Shown: piece by piece, positions 11,301 through 22,416 of the stretch
Position numbering within the stretch: the stretch's first letter is position 1
Layout: each line of letters starts with the position of its first letter
Source of the DNA: Tomocerus qinae
Lineage: Eukaryota; Arthropoda; Collembola; Entomobryomorpha; Tomoceridae
Assembly (NCBI GenBank): GCA_020055645.1
Contig: CM034546.1
Coordinates: 38,502,001-38,566,000, forward strand
Length of the DNA: 64,000 nt
Direction of reading: 5' to 3'
Notes under the pieces: generated by a model
Databases searched by the model: none
What the model saw: only the letters and a program-made list of their open reading frames with translations
Told to the model about the DNA's origin: nothing
Program-made: the position numbers and the translations under genes

Positions 11301-12924
11301 ATTTTTGAACAAATTATTACGAATGGATAAAATAGAAATTGAAATGGATGTATTGAGTATGCATCGACTTCTGCAGCAAGTAATTCGTCACAGAGGGAGA
11401 GAATCAGAAAAGGAGACTCTGAGTAAGATTCTCAGTTGCTCTGGATTTATCGACTATAAATTCATACCTTTTACCAAGTACGCGGATGACGCATTACAGA
11501 AAGAATTTCCAAAAGTCAGAGCGGAATTACTTAATCAAAGACAATTGAGAAAATTGATCAACGAAGAAAGATTTGAAGAGTCAGTTCAATTGGCCAAGTT
11601 CATTTATGGTGAATTGAAAACGAAAACATCGAAATTTAATTACGCAATTTGTCTAGCCAAGAATGGAGACTTTGAAGAAAGTTTGAATGTATTGAAAGAA
11701 TTGGAAAAAGAAGAACTGCTGCAAAATGTTATGTACTCCAAAAATTCCCTGGAGATGGGACTGCTGAAATTGAAAGAAGAACTATCCAGAGATTTGGTTG
11801 TGATTTACATGTTCGTCATCAACTGGAGAATAGAGGAGAAAAAGGAAGGAAAAAAAGAGAAAGCAGCGAAACAAGGATTTGAACTTTTTTATGCAAAAGA
11901 GTCATTGAGTGTTTTGATTCAGATTGTCCATTCTGATTTGGTCAGTTCAAATTACTCGTTGCTGATGGGTTTTGATTGTATAATGAAATTGCATTTGGGG
12001 AGGGGATTCAGCGAAATTAATTTACGGAATCCTACATTAGAATTGTCATCTTTTGATCGACTCTCTTCAGAGAAATTAAAACTAAGGGATGTCTCAGTTA
12101 CCAGAAATGGACAAAAATTAGAAAAATATATTTTTAACGAATTTCTCGATTTAAAAAAAATCAAAATATTGTCTATTTCTGGTGGCTCGATTGATTTGAG
12201 TGATGACATCTCTATGGAATATCTTTATCTATGGTATGTAAAAGTATTAAACTGGAGTGATGCCAAATGGAAAGTAGAAACTTTAGAATTAGATGAAATT
12301 TCATTTGTAGAGAAGACAAAAATGAATATCAAAGAGATAAAGTTTTGTGGATCTTCTTTGGACGTTTCTTGTCTGCCACAAAGTATTGAAAAACTACATT
12401 TATCTAGAGCAAATGTATTACGTAATGAACCAATTGACATTCCTAACCTCAAATACTTGACGTTGGATACGATGAGCAATAGTTATTTATTGCATTTATT
12501 CCAATTTTCAAATCTAACCCACATTCACTTTTGTTGGATGAAAGCAGTGAATGTGGATCAACTGCCAAAAAGCATTACCCAAATCAAAATTACAAATTTT
12601 TCCACTGTTGTCATTGGTGGGGTAAGGAAGTTGGACAAACTCATTCTGGAATTATTTTCTTACAAACAAGTTGAGGAATTGTTGAGCCACTTTGAGACAG
12701 ACGATCTTGTTGTTTATTATAAATATGATATTGGAGCAAACGAGTTGATGGATTTGACAAAGAAGCAAATAAAGAGAATTACAGTAGGAAGAATAAATTC
12801 GGGAAAAGATTTCTCGGCTATCTCCACACACGTTGATATAAAAGCTAGATATTATTTATGGGAAGTTGGAATGGGAACGGGAATTGAGAAAGAACGCTTC
12901 ACGGAGTCAACAAAATTGTATTGA
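8362..12924 (+). CDS. NB-ARC (STAND/NLR-like) ATPase, in-frame TGA; possible pseudogene
   Basis: Three exons: 8362-9517, 9633-9715, 10048-12924 (GTAAGT donors, AG acceptors, phases 1 and 0), 1371 codons. Residues 1-280 are a helical domain I do not recognise. Residues about 283-373 are a coiled coil of 7-residue repeats (VGEKVED, VGKKVED and variants). The NB-ARC follows: Walker A GMGGVGKT (546-553), kinase-2 CLWIYDNAE (about 617), RNBS-B CIITSR (about 647), GLPL-type NLPLAL (about 705), MHD-type MHR (about 851). Then come helical, TPR-like sequence and LRR-like repeats (about 1098-1360). STAND ATPases are nucleotide switches that oligomerise in cell death or immunity; the role here is inferred. 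One TGA at 10480-10482, five codons after the Walker threonine, interrupts a frame open on both sides: a nonsense allele, recent pseudogene or base error. An in-frame ATG at 8293 would add a hydrophobic leader if the 5' region is unspliced. Confidence 0.7.
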
Positions 12925-14122
12925 ACTAGTTCATTCAATTTTTATTGAGTTGATGGTTACGAAGGTATCAATTGGATTGCGTGTAGTTGTCTGCTATCTG
13001 CGACTTAGAGATTCATTAGGTTGAGTTAAATGACTTTTGTGCGTTTAAATTATTTTACTTTTACGATCATTTTTATTCAAATAAATGTACCGGTAATAAA
13101 ATTAAATAATAAAATGAATATCTGATAACATTGAAGTCAAAATCAACAACATTTGGTCCAACAATGGATTAATTGGTATATTTAGTTTGGACGACGGTTT
13201 CGGATAGATGGCGAAAGTCCAAAGCAATCGTGGCAGTCACCAAACTGGCCTGGCATACAAAAACATTCAAGCATCAAAACCTACTTTAGGCACAGACCGC
13301 CACAGTAAGCCCGTATCCACTAGGAGGCGAAATAGCGCAGCGCACCCCCAAATAAGAGAAAAAGAGAAGTTTTTTTCTCAAGGGGAAAAATGCAAAATCT
13401 TATTTTTGACACTATTTTTGGTTGAATAGTTTAATTAAGTGCACCCTTTTTGACTTAAAATATATAAAAACTGTAAACGAGAGAAATTAGGAAGGTGATG
13501 AAACAAGATATAGCTGGGTAGTTTATTAATGTTCCATCGTTTGCATACCGCACACACACAGCCAATGTCAATAGAGCAAAACAAGGAAATTAAACAGAGC
13601 TCCAAAAGCCCAATGTTACAAATTTCCACTTTTTTGACTGGTTGATTCAACTTGAGATTTGTTATCCCATTCGAATGGAATTAATCCAAATTTTGCAAAC
13701 AAATTCAGACAATTTAATGACATGTACATATAATTGGTAATCATATTAGCTGTGCATTTTTATTTTTCTTAGTTAGATTTAGATGGCTAGTAATTGCTTT
13801 AAAATTGTGGATTACTTGTAAGAAATATCTAAGTTTGAATACTTATGTATAAAATGTTAATAAAATATTTTAGACAAAATTATCGATGTTTAAAGAGCCT
13901 GATATATTACGGTGGAGGTGGAGTGTAAAATCATATTATGTAATATCAAAATGTATACAGAGCTATACTGTATAAAGTATTCCAGGTTCGATGCCAGAGG
14001 AATGTCTATAGAATATGCCCCATTGTCCCGTCGGATGCCTAGCCTAACCTAATAGAGGTGACGTCTTTTCTACTTTTTCGAATACCTTACCCTTCCTTCT
14101 TTGTGTTATGGAAAATTTGTTT
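12925..14122. other. Intergenic, 3' of the NB-ARC gene
   Basis: AATAAA signals for the NB-ARC gene occur at about 13079-13115. I see no other gene. Confidence 0.4.
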
Positions 14123-14130
14123 ATTTCGTT

Positions 14131-14807
14131 CAGGGTTAAGGTATACTTAAATGGCAAGTATTATACTTAAATTGGGCCCTATACTTAAAATACTTGCAAG
14201 TATTTCAAAATACTTAGATTATACTTAAATATACTTAAACCAACTAAAATCGAAAACAGTGAAATAACTTGAAGTCCTTTAATATTAGAACACACTTTGT
14301 TATCGTTCAGATACGTTTACTAATTGAAATTTTCTCGCGCTGCGCGCGAATTTAAGTATTTTGTCTTTAAATCCAGTTTAATAGTCAAAATTGTCTTCCG
14401 ATTTCGAAGGAAATGAATTAATAAGTTATCAGTGGGGTATAACTAACAAACCTCTCTTCCTCAACTATGTCACTAAACCATTAAAACTAAATTACTCAAA
14501 AGTCTTTATTGATCAGTTTTGAAGTTGAATTTCAAAAATTTCTCGCGCTTCGCGCGAATTAGTATTTTCTCCTGATTTCCACGTTCATATATCAAGTAAT
14601 ACTCAAGAATATTTATTTCAAAATACATACATACATATTTTTGCTTCTTTTTCAACAAAAAGCCGTAAATTTGTTAGCTGCACTCATATGATTGCGCCAA
14701 ATACGGCTGTATGACATTTACCAAGACGCGCCCGAAGGGCGCAGGTTGGTAAATGGCTATTGTTGGCCAGGATACTTAAATTCGTTGAAGAAAATCTGGT
14801 AACCCTG
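14131..14807. mobile_element. hAT-type non-autonomous element, 677 bp
   Basis: Ends CAGGGTTA / TAACCCTG with a perfect 8-base TSD ATTTCGTT at 14123-14130 and 14808-14815. The left subterminal region repeats TATACTTAAA many times and the right end has GATACTTAAA in mirrored orientation. The interior holds short GC hairpins of the type TCGCGCTGCGCGCGAA and TCGCGCTTCGCGCGAA. No transposase frame. Confidence 0.85.
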
Positions 14808-14929
14808 ATTTCGTTGCTAAATATTATTTAAGTCGAAGTAGTAAACTTTGTTCTTCAGTAGATACAAGATTATTTACTTCAGTTTCTCAGAAAAATAATA
14901 CACTTAAAAGTGTATAAACCAAATAGCAA

Positions 14930-15160
14930 GCAAGTATGTTGAAGTAGTTTAATATTATAATGCACAGCTTATATATGTATAAGGACTGACACAAAATGGG
15001 ATGATCGCTGTCGTCCAAAGTCCAAACATTGTCGTCGGGACTGACATAATTTTTAGTAAACCATTACCTCTAGATTTGTGTTTTAGTGTACCTATTATAA
15101 TAATCGGAGGATTTTCTGCTTATACATCCCGAATATGTAGCATTTATTATATCAATATCT
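14930..15160. repeat. Orphan copy of GR downstream sequence
   Basis: This stretch, including AATATTATAATGCACAGCTT and the following 150 bases, is repeated with moderate divergence at 16965-17165, which lies downstream of Gr1. Here no gene precedes it. It is best read as what remains of a third array member, lost upstream of Gr1. Confidence 0.6.
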
Positions 15161-15224
15161 TTAAGCCTGTATATATATACCCATATATATTATTATTATA
15201 TATTATTTAAGTGGATGTCCCACT

Positions 15225-15538
15225 TAAATAAGCAGCAATGGAAAAGTTTTTATTGGTTGAAGAAACTTCCGAGAAATTCAATACTAAATAACTTGACTTA
15301 GGCGTGTATGCCCTAATGGATTGGCTGGATTTCCACATCATTACTATAAAACCTCATTTTCTCCAATTAAATTAGAGTTTATTTAACCATATTCAAATAT
15401 AAACTATACCTAATCCTTCTATGCCCTTTAAATAAAATCGTTGTCCCAATTCATTATAATATCTCTGGTGTCATTCTGCAAAAAGGAGCTCATAGGTTCA
15501 AACTAACCAAATAACTGTCGTTGCAAAGCTTTATAATC
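15225..15538. repeat. Upstream region of Gr1, duplicated before Gr2
   Basis: Similar along its length to 18280-18577, including AAATAACTTGACTT, AAAAAGGAGCTCATAGGTT and AACTGTCGT close to the start codon. A possible TATA motif TATAAAACC lies at about 15345. It defines the 5' part of the tandem duplication unit. Confidence 0.6.
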
Positions 15539-16823
15539 ATGTTTACTGAAGTGTCCTTTAATATCTTTATATTTAGTATCAAAATCGCTAGCTATTTTGG
15601 TGGAATTCCAATGAAATGGGATCCAATGTTGAATAGAATTGTATCAACAAAATTAAATTTCAAAAAGTGTGTTTTCCAACTAACTGTTCTAAATAGTTAT
15701 CTGATATTTCTAATAGTTAGGTATATAGCGGTGTACACTCTAGACAAAGATTTGCCAAAGTGGAAAGTAGTGACAATGTACCACCACATAGTATTAGGGT
15801 TAATGTTCATAATATTCAATGTGATTTCATCTTTCATTCTATTTATCGTTTATACCGAAGGAACGGGAATCTTCAACATTCTTTCTACATTCCGACTATT
15901 GAAAAGTAAACAATAATCGAACATAAATAATAAATATAATATAAGTAAAGTTTCTTGGCAGTCATTTAATTATAAGATAACTGCAAATATTTTAATAAAT
16001 CTAGTAACATTTGTAATCTAACTCCCACATTGTTTGTTTTACAGTTCGTTTCCCAAAAAGAAAGCAACAAGGGGTAAGCATCGTAATACTAATTCAGACA
16101 GTGATGACCGTCTTTTGCCTCGGATTTCCAATTCTGGTTTTATTTTCAAACATGGTATTTCCACCTTCGTCATCTCCATTCATCTCGTCTATTTTTCCTG
16201 AAAAATATCAGCATTTCCTAACTGCACTGCCATTCCATTTAATATCATTTTGGCTTGTACTGGGAGGCTATGGTGCAATTAGTGTAATGACTAATTTTGC
16301 TCTAGTACTATTTTTCTCCACAATCGAAGTTCTGTGCTCCGATGTCCTTGTGAACAATGACAATCAAAGCACAGTGAAAAATATTCAAATTACATACCGA
16401 ACCCTGCAACTAGTATGGAACATTGTTACTAAGAATTTATCACATCTTCTGTACCCTATTCAGTGGATTCTCACTCGACTGATCATTGTTTTTATTTTCA
16501 CTGCAGTAAGGCATTGGAAAAAAATGCCATTCGCGGCCAATCTCGTTGTAGTAGTAGGAAGTATTTGTATTACTTCTATGTGGTATTTCTTTATTCTCTA
16601 TTCGAGCAATTTGCATAAATATTCTCAACGGTGCATTGGTAGTTGGAGGAATATCAAATTTCGTTACTTCAAACAAAAAATCGAAATGGCAAAATTTCAA
16701 AAGTCCTGCAAGACTATCACTGTCAAAATTGGCCGATTCACAACTATAAAAAGGTCAATGGTCCTCAAATTTTTCTTGCAATCGACAAAAGGCATCAGCA
16801 AAGCACTTTTAACATTTAAGTAA
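15539..16823 (+). CDS. Gustatory-receptor-like 7TM chemoreceptor (Gr1), intact
   Basis: Two exons, 15539-15905 and 16045-16823, joined through a phase-1 GT-AG intron of 139 bases (donor AAAA|GTAAAC, acceptor TTTTACAG), giving about 381 residues. The protein is mostly hydrophobic with about seven membrane segments: around residues 50-65, 85-105, 140-160, 190-225, 265-280 and 295-320. The C-terminal tail contains FTTIKRSMVLKF and ends ALLTFK. That tail pattern (S/TTIKR...LKF, ending in LT) also occurs in Gr3, so it is a family trait. Placement with arthropod gustatory receptors rests on length, topology and the intron near the middle. The ATG at 15539 is chosen because Gr2 has the same start, MFTE. 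The ligand is unknown. AATAAA follows at about 16883. Confidence 0.7.
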
Positions 16824-18279
16824 GGTGTAATAATGCTAATGGTTATATTATACTGTAATGAAATCCATTTAACTATCACTATAAATAAAAGGAATGTGAA
16901 AGACTTTACAGTATTATTTATTTCATTTTCTTTCATTTTATAAAAACAATAGCAGCAGGTATGTTGAAATAATTTAATATTATAATGCACAGCTTATATT
17001 TATGAATAAGGACTGACACGAAATGGGATGGTCGGTGTCCTTACAACATTTTCGCCAAAGACCTCCACATAATTCTTAGCAAAGCATTACCTCTGGATTT
17101 GTTTTTATCTTAGCGTACCTATTATAATAGTGGAAAGGCTTTTCTCCTATACACTAATATGCATAGTATCCATTGCGACATTTTACATGCTAGAAAGTCC
17201 TTTCACGTTTTCTGTGACCTAACTTCCAGCTAGGGCGCGGCAACTACATGAGATTGCTTTTAAAGCGGTATCGGTGACCTAACCTAAGTAAGGCTGCTTA
17301 TAAAACTGAACGGTTTGTCTCCCTTCGTAAATCCGTCTGTAAGTCCGCCATTACCCACGATAACTTTTCGCACGCAATGACAGATGTTGACCAATAGTGG
17401 CTAAAAAAATTTCTGTGGACCTTTGACGATTCCTACTCCTCGTGGTCTAATTCAAAGGATGCTGAGACACCTCATACTCACTTTGTCTTTATTTTGATAG
17501 TCAAAGTTAGAAATAGGCGTATTGTGAGATAATTTATACTGCCACTTAATCGGGAATGAAATTAATTGCAAATGAAATAAAGCATTGCAAAACGGACATG
17601 ATATAACTGCGGAGAAGTTCAAATTTTTTCCCCAGTTTCCCTGTTAGAAATGGCTAATAACATTTAATAGTGTCCGGGGACAAATCAGCTTTCAATCGAG
17701 CTATTACACGACCTTGTAAGACGAATATCAAACGAGTTGCATCGATTTTAAATTATTTTTATGCTTTTCATCCATTTTCTCTATCAACGAAAGGTTTTAA
17801 TCTGTTCACTAATGTCCGTGAACCTGTCATCTTTCAGTTAAGCTTAATATTTTTGCAAAACATTTTACGGTGGGTAAAACAAAAGTTACTATTGGTTTTA
17901 GCTATTTTTAATTTTGAATCTTTTCCTCAATTAGGGGGGTGTGATCGATTTTGCCCGTTTACGATTGGACATTTCTATTTACCTGTACATATGTACTCTA
18001 AAAATTTGAAAAGTCTATCTCAAACCGTACGAAAGTTATCAAACGTAGAAATAACCCGACAGACAGGCATACATATACAGGCGAAAATAATATTATTCAC
18101 AAATAAAGAGAAGATAAACTTCTCTAAATAACTAGTTCTTTAAACCTGTACATATTTTCATACCTAAAATGTTTTAGCAATAATTTGTCATCATTTTTTA
18201 CTAGTTTTTATACTGAGTGAAGCGGAACCTTGGGAAAGTAAGTTTTCTCACAAACTTTGAGCGGAATCAATTATCCAAA
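16824..18279. other. Spacer of the GR array with a ~1.1-kb unshared insert
   Basis: 16824-17165 is Gr1 3' sequence shared with the orphan block at 14930 and with Gr2. Sequence shared with the Gr1 upstream block resumes near 18275. The roughly 1.1 kb between has no counterpart in the corresponding spacer at 15160-15225, so it is an insertion or a deletion in the other spacer. I found no clear terminal repeats. Confidence 0.4.
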
Positions 18280-18577
18280 TGTAAATACGCAGTAATGGGA
18301 AAAGTTTTTCCTGGTTTCTGAAACTTCCGGGAAATCCAATGCTAAATAACTTGACTTGGGCGTTTTTGTCATGGTGGGTTGTCTCTGGATTTCCGCATTC
18401 TTTCTAAATCAATATTGTAACCTATTCAAATATACACTACACCTTATACTTTCAAATGTCCTTTAAATAAAATCATTCCACCAAGTTATTATAATATTTC
18501 TCTGCTATCACTCTCCAAAAAGGAGCTCATAGGTTTTCAAACTATCAAAACAACTGTCGTCATAAAGCTTCGTAACC

Positions 18578-19818
18578 ATGTTTACTGAACTGTCCTTCAA
18601 TATCTTTATATTTAGTATCAAAATCGCTAGCTATTTTGGTGGAATTCCAATGAAATGGGATCCAAGGTTGAAAAGAATTGTATCAACCAGAGAAAATTTC
18701 AAAAAGTGTATTTTCCAACTAACTGTTCTAAATAGTTATCTGATATTTCTAATAGTTAGATACATAATGGTGAATACTCTAAATGAAGATTTGTCAAAGT
18801 GGAAAATAGTGGAAATGTACCTCCACATGATGTTGGTGTCATTGTACGGAATGTTCACTGTGATTTCATCTTTCATTCTATTTATGGTTTACACTGATGG
18901 CACCACAATCTTCAACATTCTTTCTATATTTCGACTGTAAAAAAGTCAACAGCAATTGAATATAATTTTTTTTCATTTTAAGAAAATCTAGTAACATTTA
19001 CACAATTTAACTCCCATATTTTTTGTTTTCCAGCGCGTTTTCCAAAAAGGAGGCAACAAGGGCTAAGTATTGTGCTATTACTTCAGATAGGGATATCCGC
19101 CTTTTCCCTTGGATTTCCATTTCTGATTTTACTTGCAAACATGGTAACTCCACCTTCATTATCCCCTTTCACCTCGTCTATTTTTCCTGAAAAATACCAG
19201 AATTTCGTAACCGCTGTTCCATTCCATTTAATAACATTTTGGCTTATACTGGGAAGCTATAGTGCAATTAATGTCTTGATTAACTTTACCCTTGTACTAT
19301 ACTTTTCCACAATCGAAGTTCTGCACTCGGATGTCCTTGTGAAAAATGACAATCAAAGCACGGTGAAAAATATTCAAATTACGTACCGAACCCAGCAACT
19401 ATATAGTATGGGGCATCGTAACTAATAATCTCTCAGATCTTCTGTACCCTGTACAGTGGATTATCAGTCGACTGATCATTATTTTTATTTTCACTATAGT
19501 CAATAGTGAGATTTGGAAGGAAAATGCCTCTCGCGGTGAATGTAGTCATAGTTATAGAAAGTATTTGTATTTCCGCTATGTGGTGTTTCTTTATCCTGCA
19601 TTCGAGCAATTTGTCTAAATATTCTCGACGGTGCATTGGCAGTTGGAGGAATATCTTTCGTAACGTCATGCAGAAAATCGAAATGGCTAAATTTCAAAAG
19701 TCCTGCAAGACCATCACAGTCAAAATCGAAGATTCACAACTATTAAAAAATCATCGGTCCTCAAATTTTTCATGCAATCGACAAGGGGCATCAGCAAAGC
19801 AATTTTAACATTTAAGTA
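18578..19818 (+). pseudogene. GR-like pseudogene (Gr2), tandem copy of Gr1
   Basis: Closely similar to Gr1 from the start MFTELSFNIF through the 3' end near 19818. Lesions: an in-frame TAA at 18938-18940 where Gr1 reads TTG, two codons before the exon-1 splice donor; a 4-base insertion near 19403 (CAACTATATAGTATGG against CAACTAGTATGG) that shifts the frame; and further disruption around 19500. The acceptor TTTTCCAG at 19033 and most of exon 2 (19034 onward) are kept, so decay is fairly recent. The shared 3' flank includes ATAAATAAAA near 19870. Confidence 0.8.
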
Positions 19819-20251
19819 AAATAATGCTATAATGTGTGTTTACTGTAATAAAATCCATTAAACTATCACTATAAATAAAAGTAAGTAAATAATATAATAT
19901 ATCTGCACATTAAATTTTCTTCGCCTTTAGTAAAAATATTGTAGTAAATACTTAATTAGGTATTGATTTCCGCCAAATTACGTTTTTAGCATCTAAAGCC
20001 TATACTTTGATCATAATATCTATCTCCTAGATTACCCCATTATATTATAGAACATGTTTCTATATTCTGTGGTGTACATTTAATGGACATCTTTAATATA
20101 ATTTAAAGCCCTGAATGTTTGCCATTAAAGCCGGATTTAGCTCGCCTGAATAAGGCCGCTTAAAGAACCCCAAAACGTCCATTCGTTAACACAAGAACCT
20201 TTCAAACGTAACGATGATCATAGTTTGGAAGTGCAGCTAGTAGATTATTCT
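19819..20251. other. Intergenic, nothing recognised
   Basis: Residual Gr 3' flank to about 19890, then AT-rich sequence without recognisable features. Confidence 0.4.
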
Positions 20252-21973
20252 GAAGTATCGTCCGTTACCTAATTGATTGGTATAAGCATATTTGAATGGC
20301 AACGCGGTATAACTTGCTATCTCGGAGAGTATTTTAATAATAAAAAAAATTATGAATTTGCTAAGGACAACAAACAAACATGGTTCCCGAAAGTTCATAC
20401 AATTTTTTATCCAACCGAACCACAAAGAAAATGGGTGTTAAAATCATTTTCGCTACTTAGTAATTTTATCAAAATGGCTGAATCCACTGAAGCTATGCAT
20501 ATTGCTTATTTTCAGTAACTGCCTGACAATGCATATCATTACATTTTCAGTAACTGCCTGACAATGCATGTCATTACATTTTCAGTAACTGCCTGACAAT
20601 ACATATCATTGCATTTTCAGTACCAACTGAAGCTGCATATTGTGTATTTGATATACGTTAATACGATAACACTATATCACAGATAATACCACCAGACGAG
20701 GTAAGTTTATTTATTTTTAAATGGTCCACGCTGAAATAAAGAAGGATGCCTAATTTCTTAAGATATGATTCATTCAGAAAATGAATATAGGAGATTTTGA
20801 GGCTGAATTTAAGCAGCGGGTTGCCCCAATAGACCACGTTGCCTTCCCTACCGGCCATTCGGCGTTCCGTCCTCGTGTAAAATCACTTTTACACGAGCAA
20901 GTTTGGGCGGACAGTCCCTTCCTACGTTAAACTACGAAAAAATGGAAATTACCATAGAAATGTAGTGGTTACAAATACTTCCTGTGCAAATTTTTTGCTG
21001 TATAATTTCCATGCAATGTATCTTAAATACAGAAAATCTTTGCGTGAACCCCCAATACCTTAATATGATATTTACTCCGTTGTCCTAAGTGCTACTAATG
21101 TGCTTACCTAATCTATTGAACTTATTTCCACCGTTGCCACAATAATATATTACACTCGTGGTTGAAGTAAGACGTAGGATACAGATTATTGTTAGAGTGA
21201 GGAGGTGGTCATTTAAAAGCAACTATTTAAGGATTTTAAATGTGTATATTTTGCAAGAAATATGTACAAACCGGATGTATGTAAAATGTCTAGGATGATA
21301 TAATATGAATTTTCTAAAAGTCAAAATTTTGATTTATAACAAGCCCAACCTAAGTTTAACCAACTTTAAGACTTAAATATTGTCAAATAAGTGAGATAGA
21401 TTTAAAATAGGTTAGGTTTGTTATAAATGAAAATTTTGATTTCTGAAAATCCTCAGGCATTTTACGTATACCCGGTCTGTACACATTTCCTGCAACACAT
21501 ACACCTTTAAAATCCTTAATAGCTGTTTTTAAATGACCACCTCCCCACAATCAAGTGCAGCCTGTGTCTTATTTCAACCGCATTCGTAGCCCCCGTTGTC
21601 CGAAAAGTAATAAAAAGCACTGAACATGCACTTTATTGGGGGCAATGGGGTAACGAATTCAATAGATTAAAGGTAAACACATTAGAAACATTGGAGCAAC
21701 GGGGAAAATATAATATTAGGGTAATAGTGAAATGGCCAAACTTCAAGGAACGGATTTAAACATGAAAATGTTCAAATATTCACCATGAAAAGGGCATTGT
21801 TCTTGAAGGATTCGGGTGCTGTCAGTTTTCATAATCTGTTGTTGTCAACAGTAACTTTTTAAAATTAAAATACTCTCCGAGATAGCAAGTTGTACCGAGC
21901 TGCCATTCATTTAATGTTCGCATATTAATAGCATATTAAGGTCTTAACTATTACCTATACTGAGAGGTACTTC
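20252..21973. repeat. Large imperfect palindrome (fold-back repeat)
   Basis: Sequence at 20260-20340 (with CTTGCTATCTCGGAGAGTAT) returns inverted at 21865-21960. 21100-21130 (CTAATCTATTGAA) returns inverted at about 21655-21675, and 21150-21350 returns inverted at about 21395-21600 with roughly 80% identity (shared GGAGGTGGTCATTTAAAA, AAGGATTTTAAA). The arms are nested in the correct order. The left arm is longer and holds a 35-bp tandem repeat. I could not find a target duplication. Confidence 0.7.
20509..20622. repeat. 35-bp tandem repeat, 3 units
   Basis: Three units beginning TTTTCAGTAACTGCCTGACA plus AT[G/A]CAT[A/G]TCATT[A/G]CA, then a partial fourth. Lies inside the left arm of the palindrome. 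Confidence 0.85.
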
Positions 21974-22416
21974 TTTAGTTGTGCAAGACACGATTAAAGT
22001 GGAAAACAAAACATAGTACTATAATTGATATTATTATGTTTGTACTTTAGTACACTATAAAACTTTTGCGTAGATCGTAGTTCATGTTTTACAAACTTTT
22101 TAATTACTGTTCCACAAAAACAAATAATAAAGTACGATTTCAGTTGCCAAATGAATATTTTTTGAGTTAGTGAAAATGAATATCGATTAGAAAGAGACAA
22201 CGAATCATAAATGGCAGGTAAGTTTATCAGCAATTATTTTAAATGATGACATGTGCCTGAAGGCTCTACAGACATAAAATTAATTAATACCATAATAACA
22301 TTCCAATTTTGATATATTTCTAACAACTGATATTAATTTATTTGTTTATTCAACAATGTATTTGTCAAATATAATTAAAATTGGTTCACTTAAAACCACA
22401 CAACAATGAATAGCAT

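Noticed and set aside
13960..14000. Possible tRNA or SINE box B (AGGTTCGATGCC)
   Set aside because: No box A at a suitable distance and no cloverleaf can be drawn.
15001..15210. 69-residue open frame before Gr1
   Set aside because: It lies in GR 3' flanking sequence that is non-coding in the duplicate at 16965.
17670..18131. 153-residue open frame in the GR spacer
   Set aside because: Starts without ATG, has no family resemblance and is absent from the parallel spacer.
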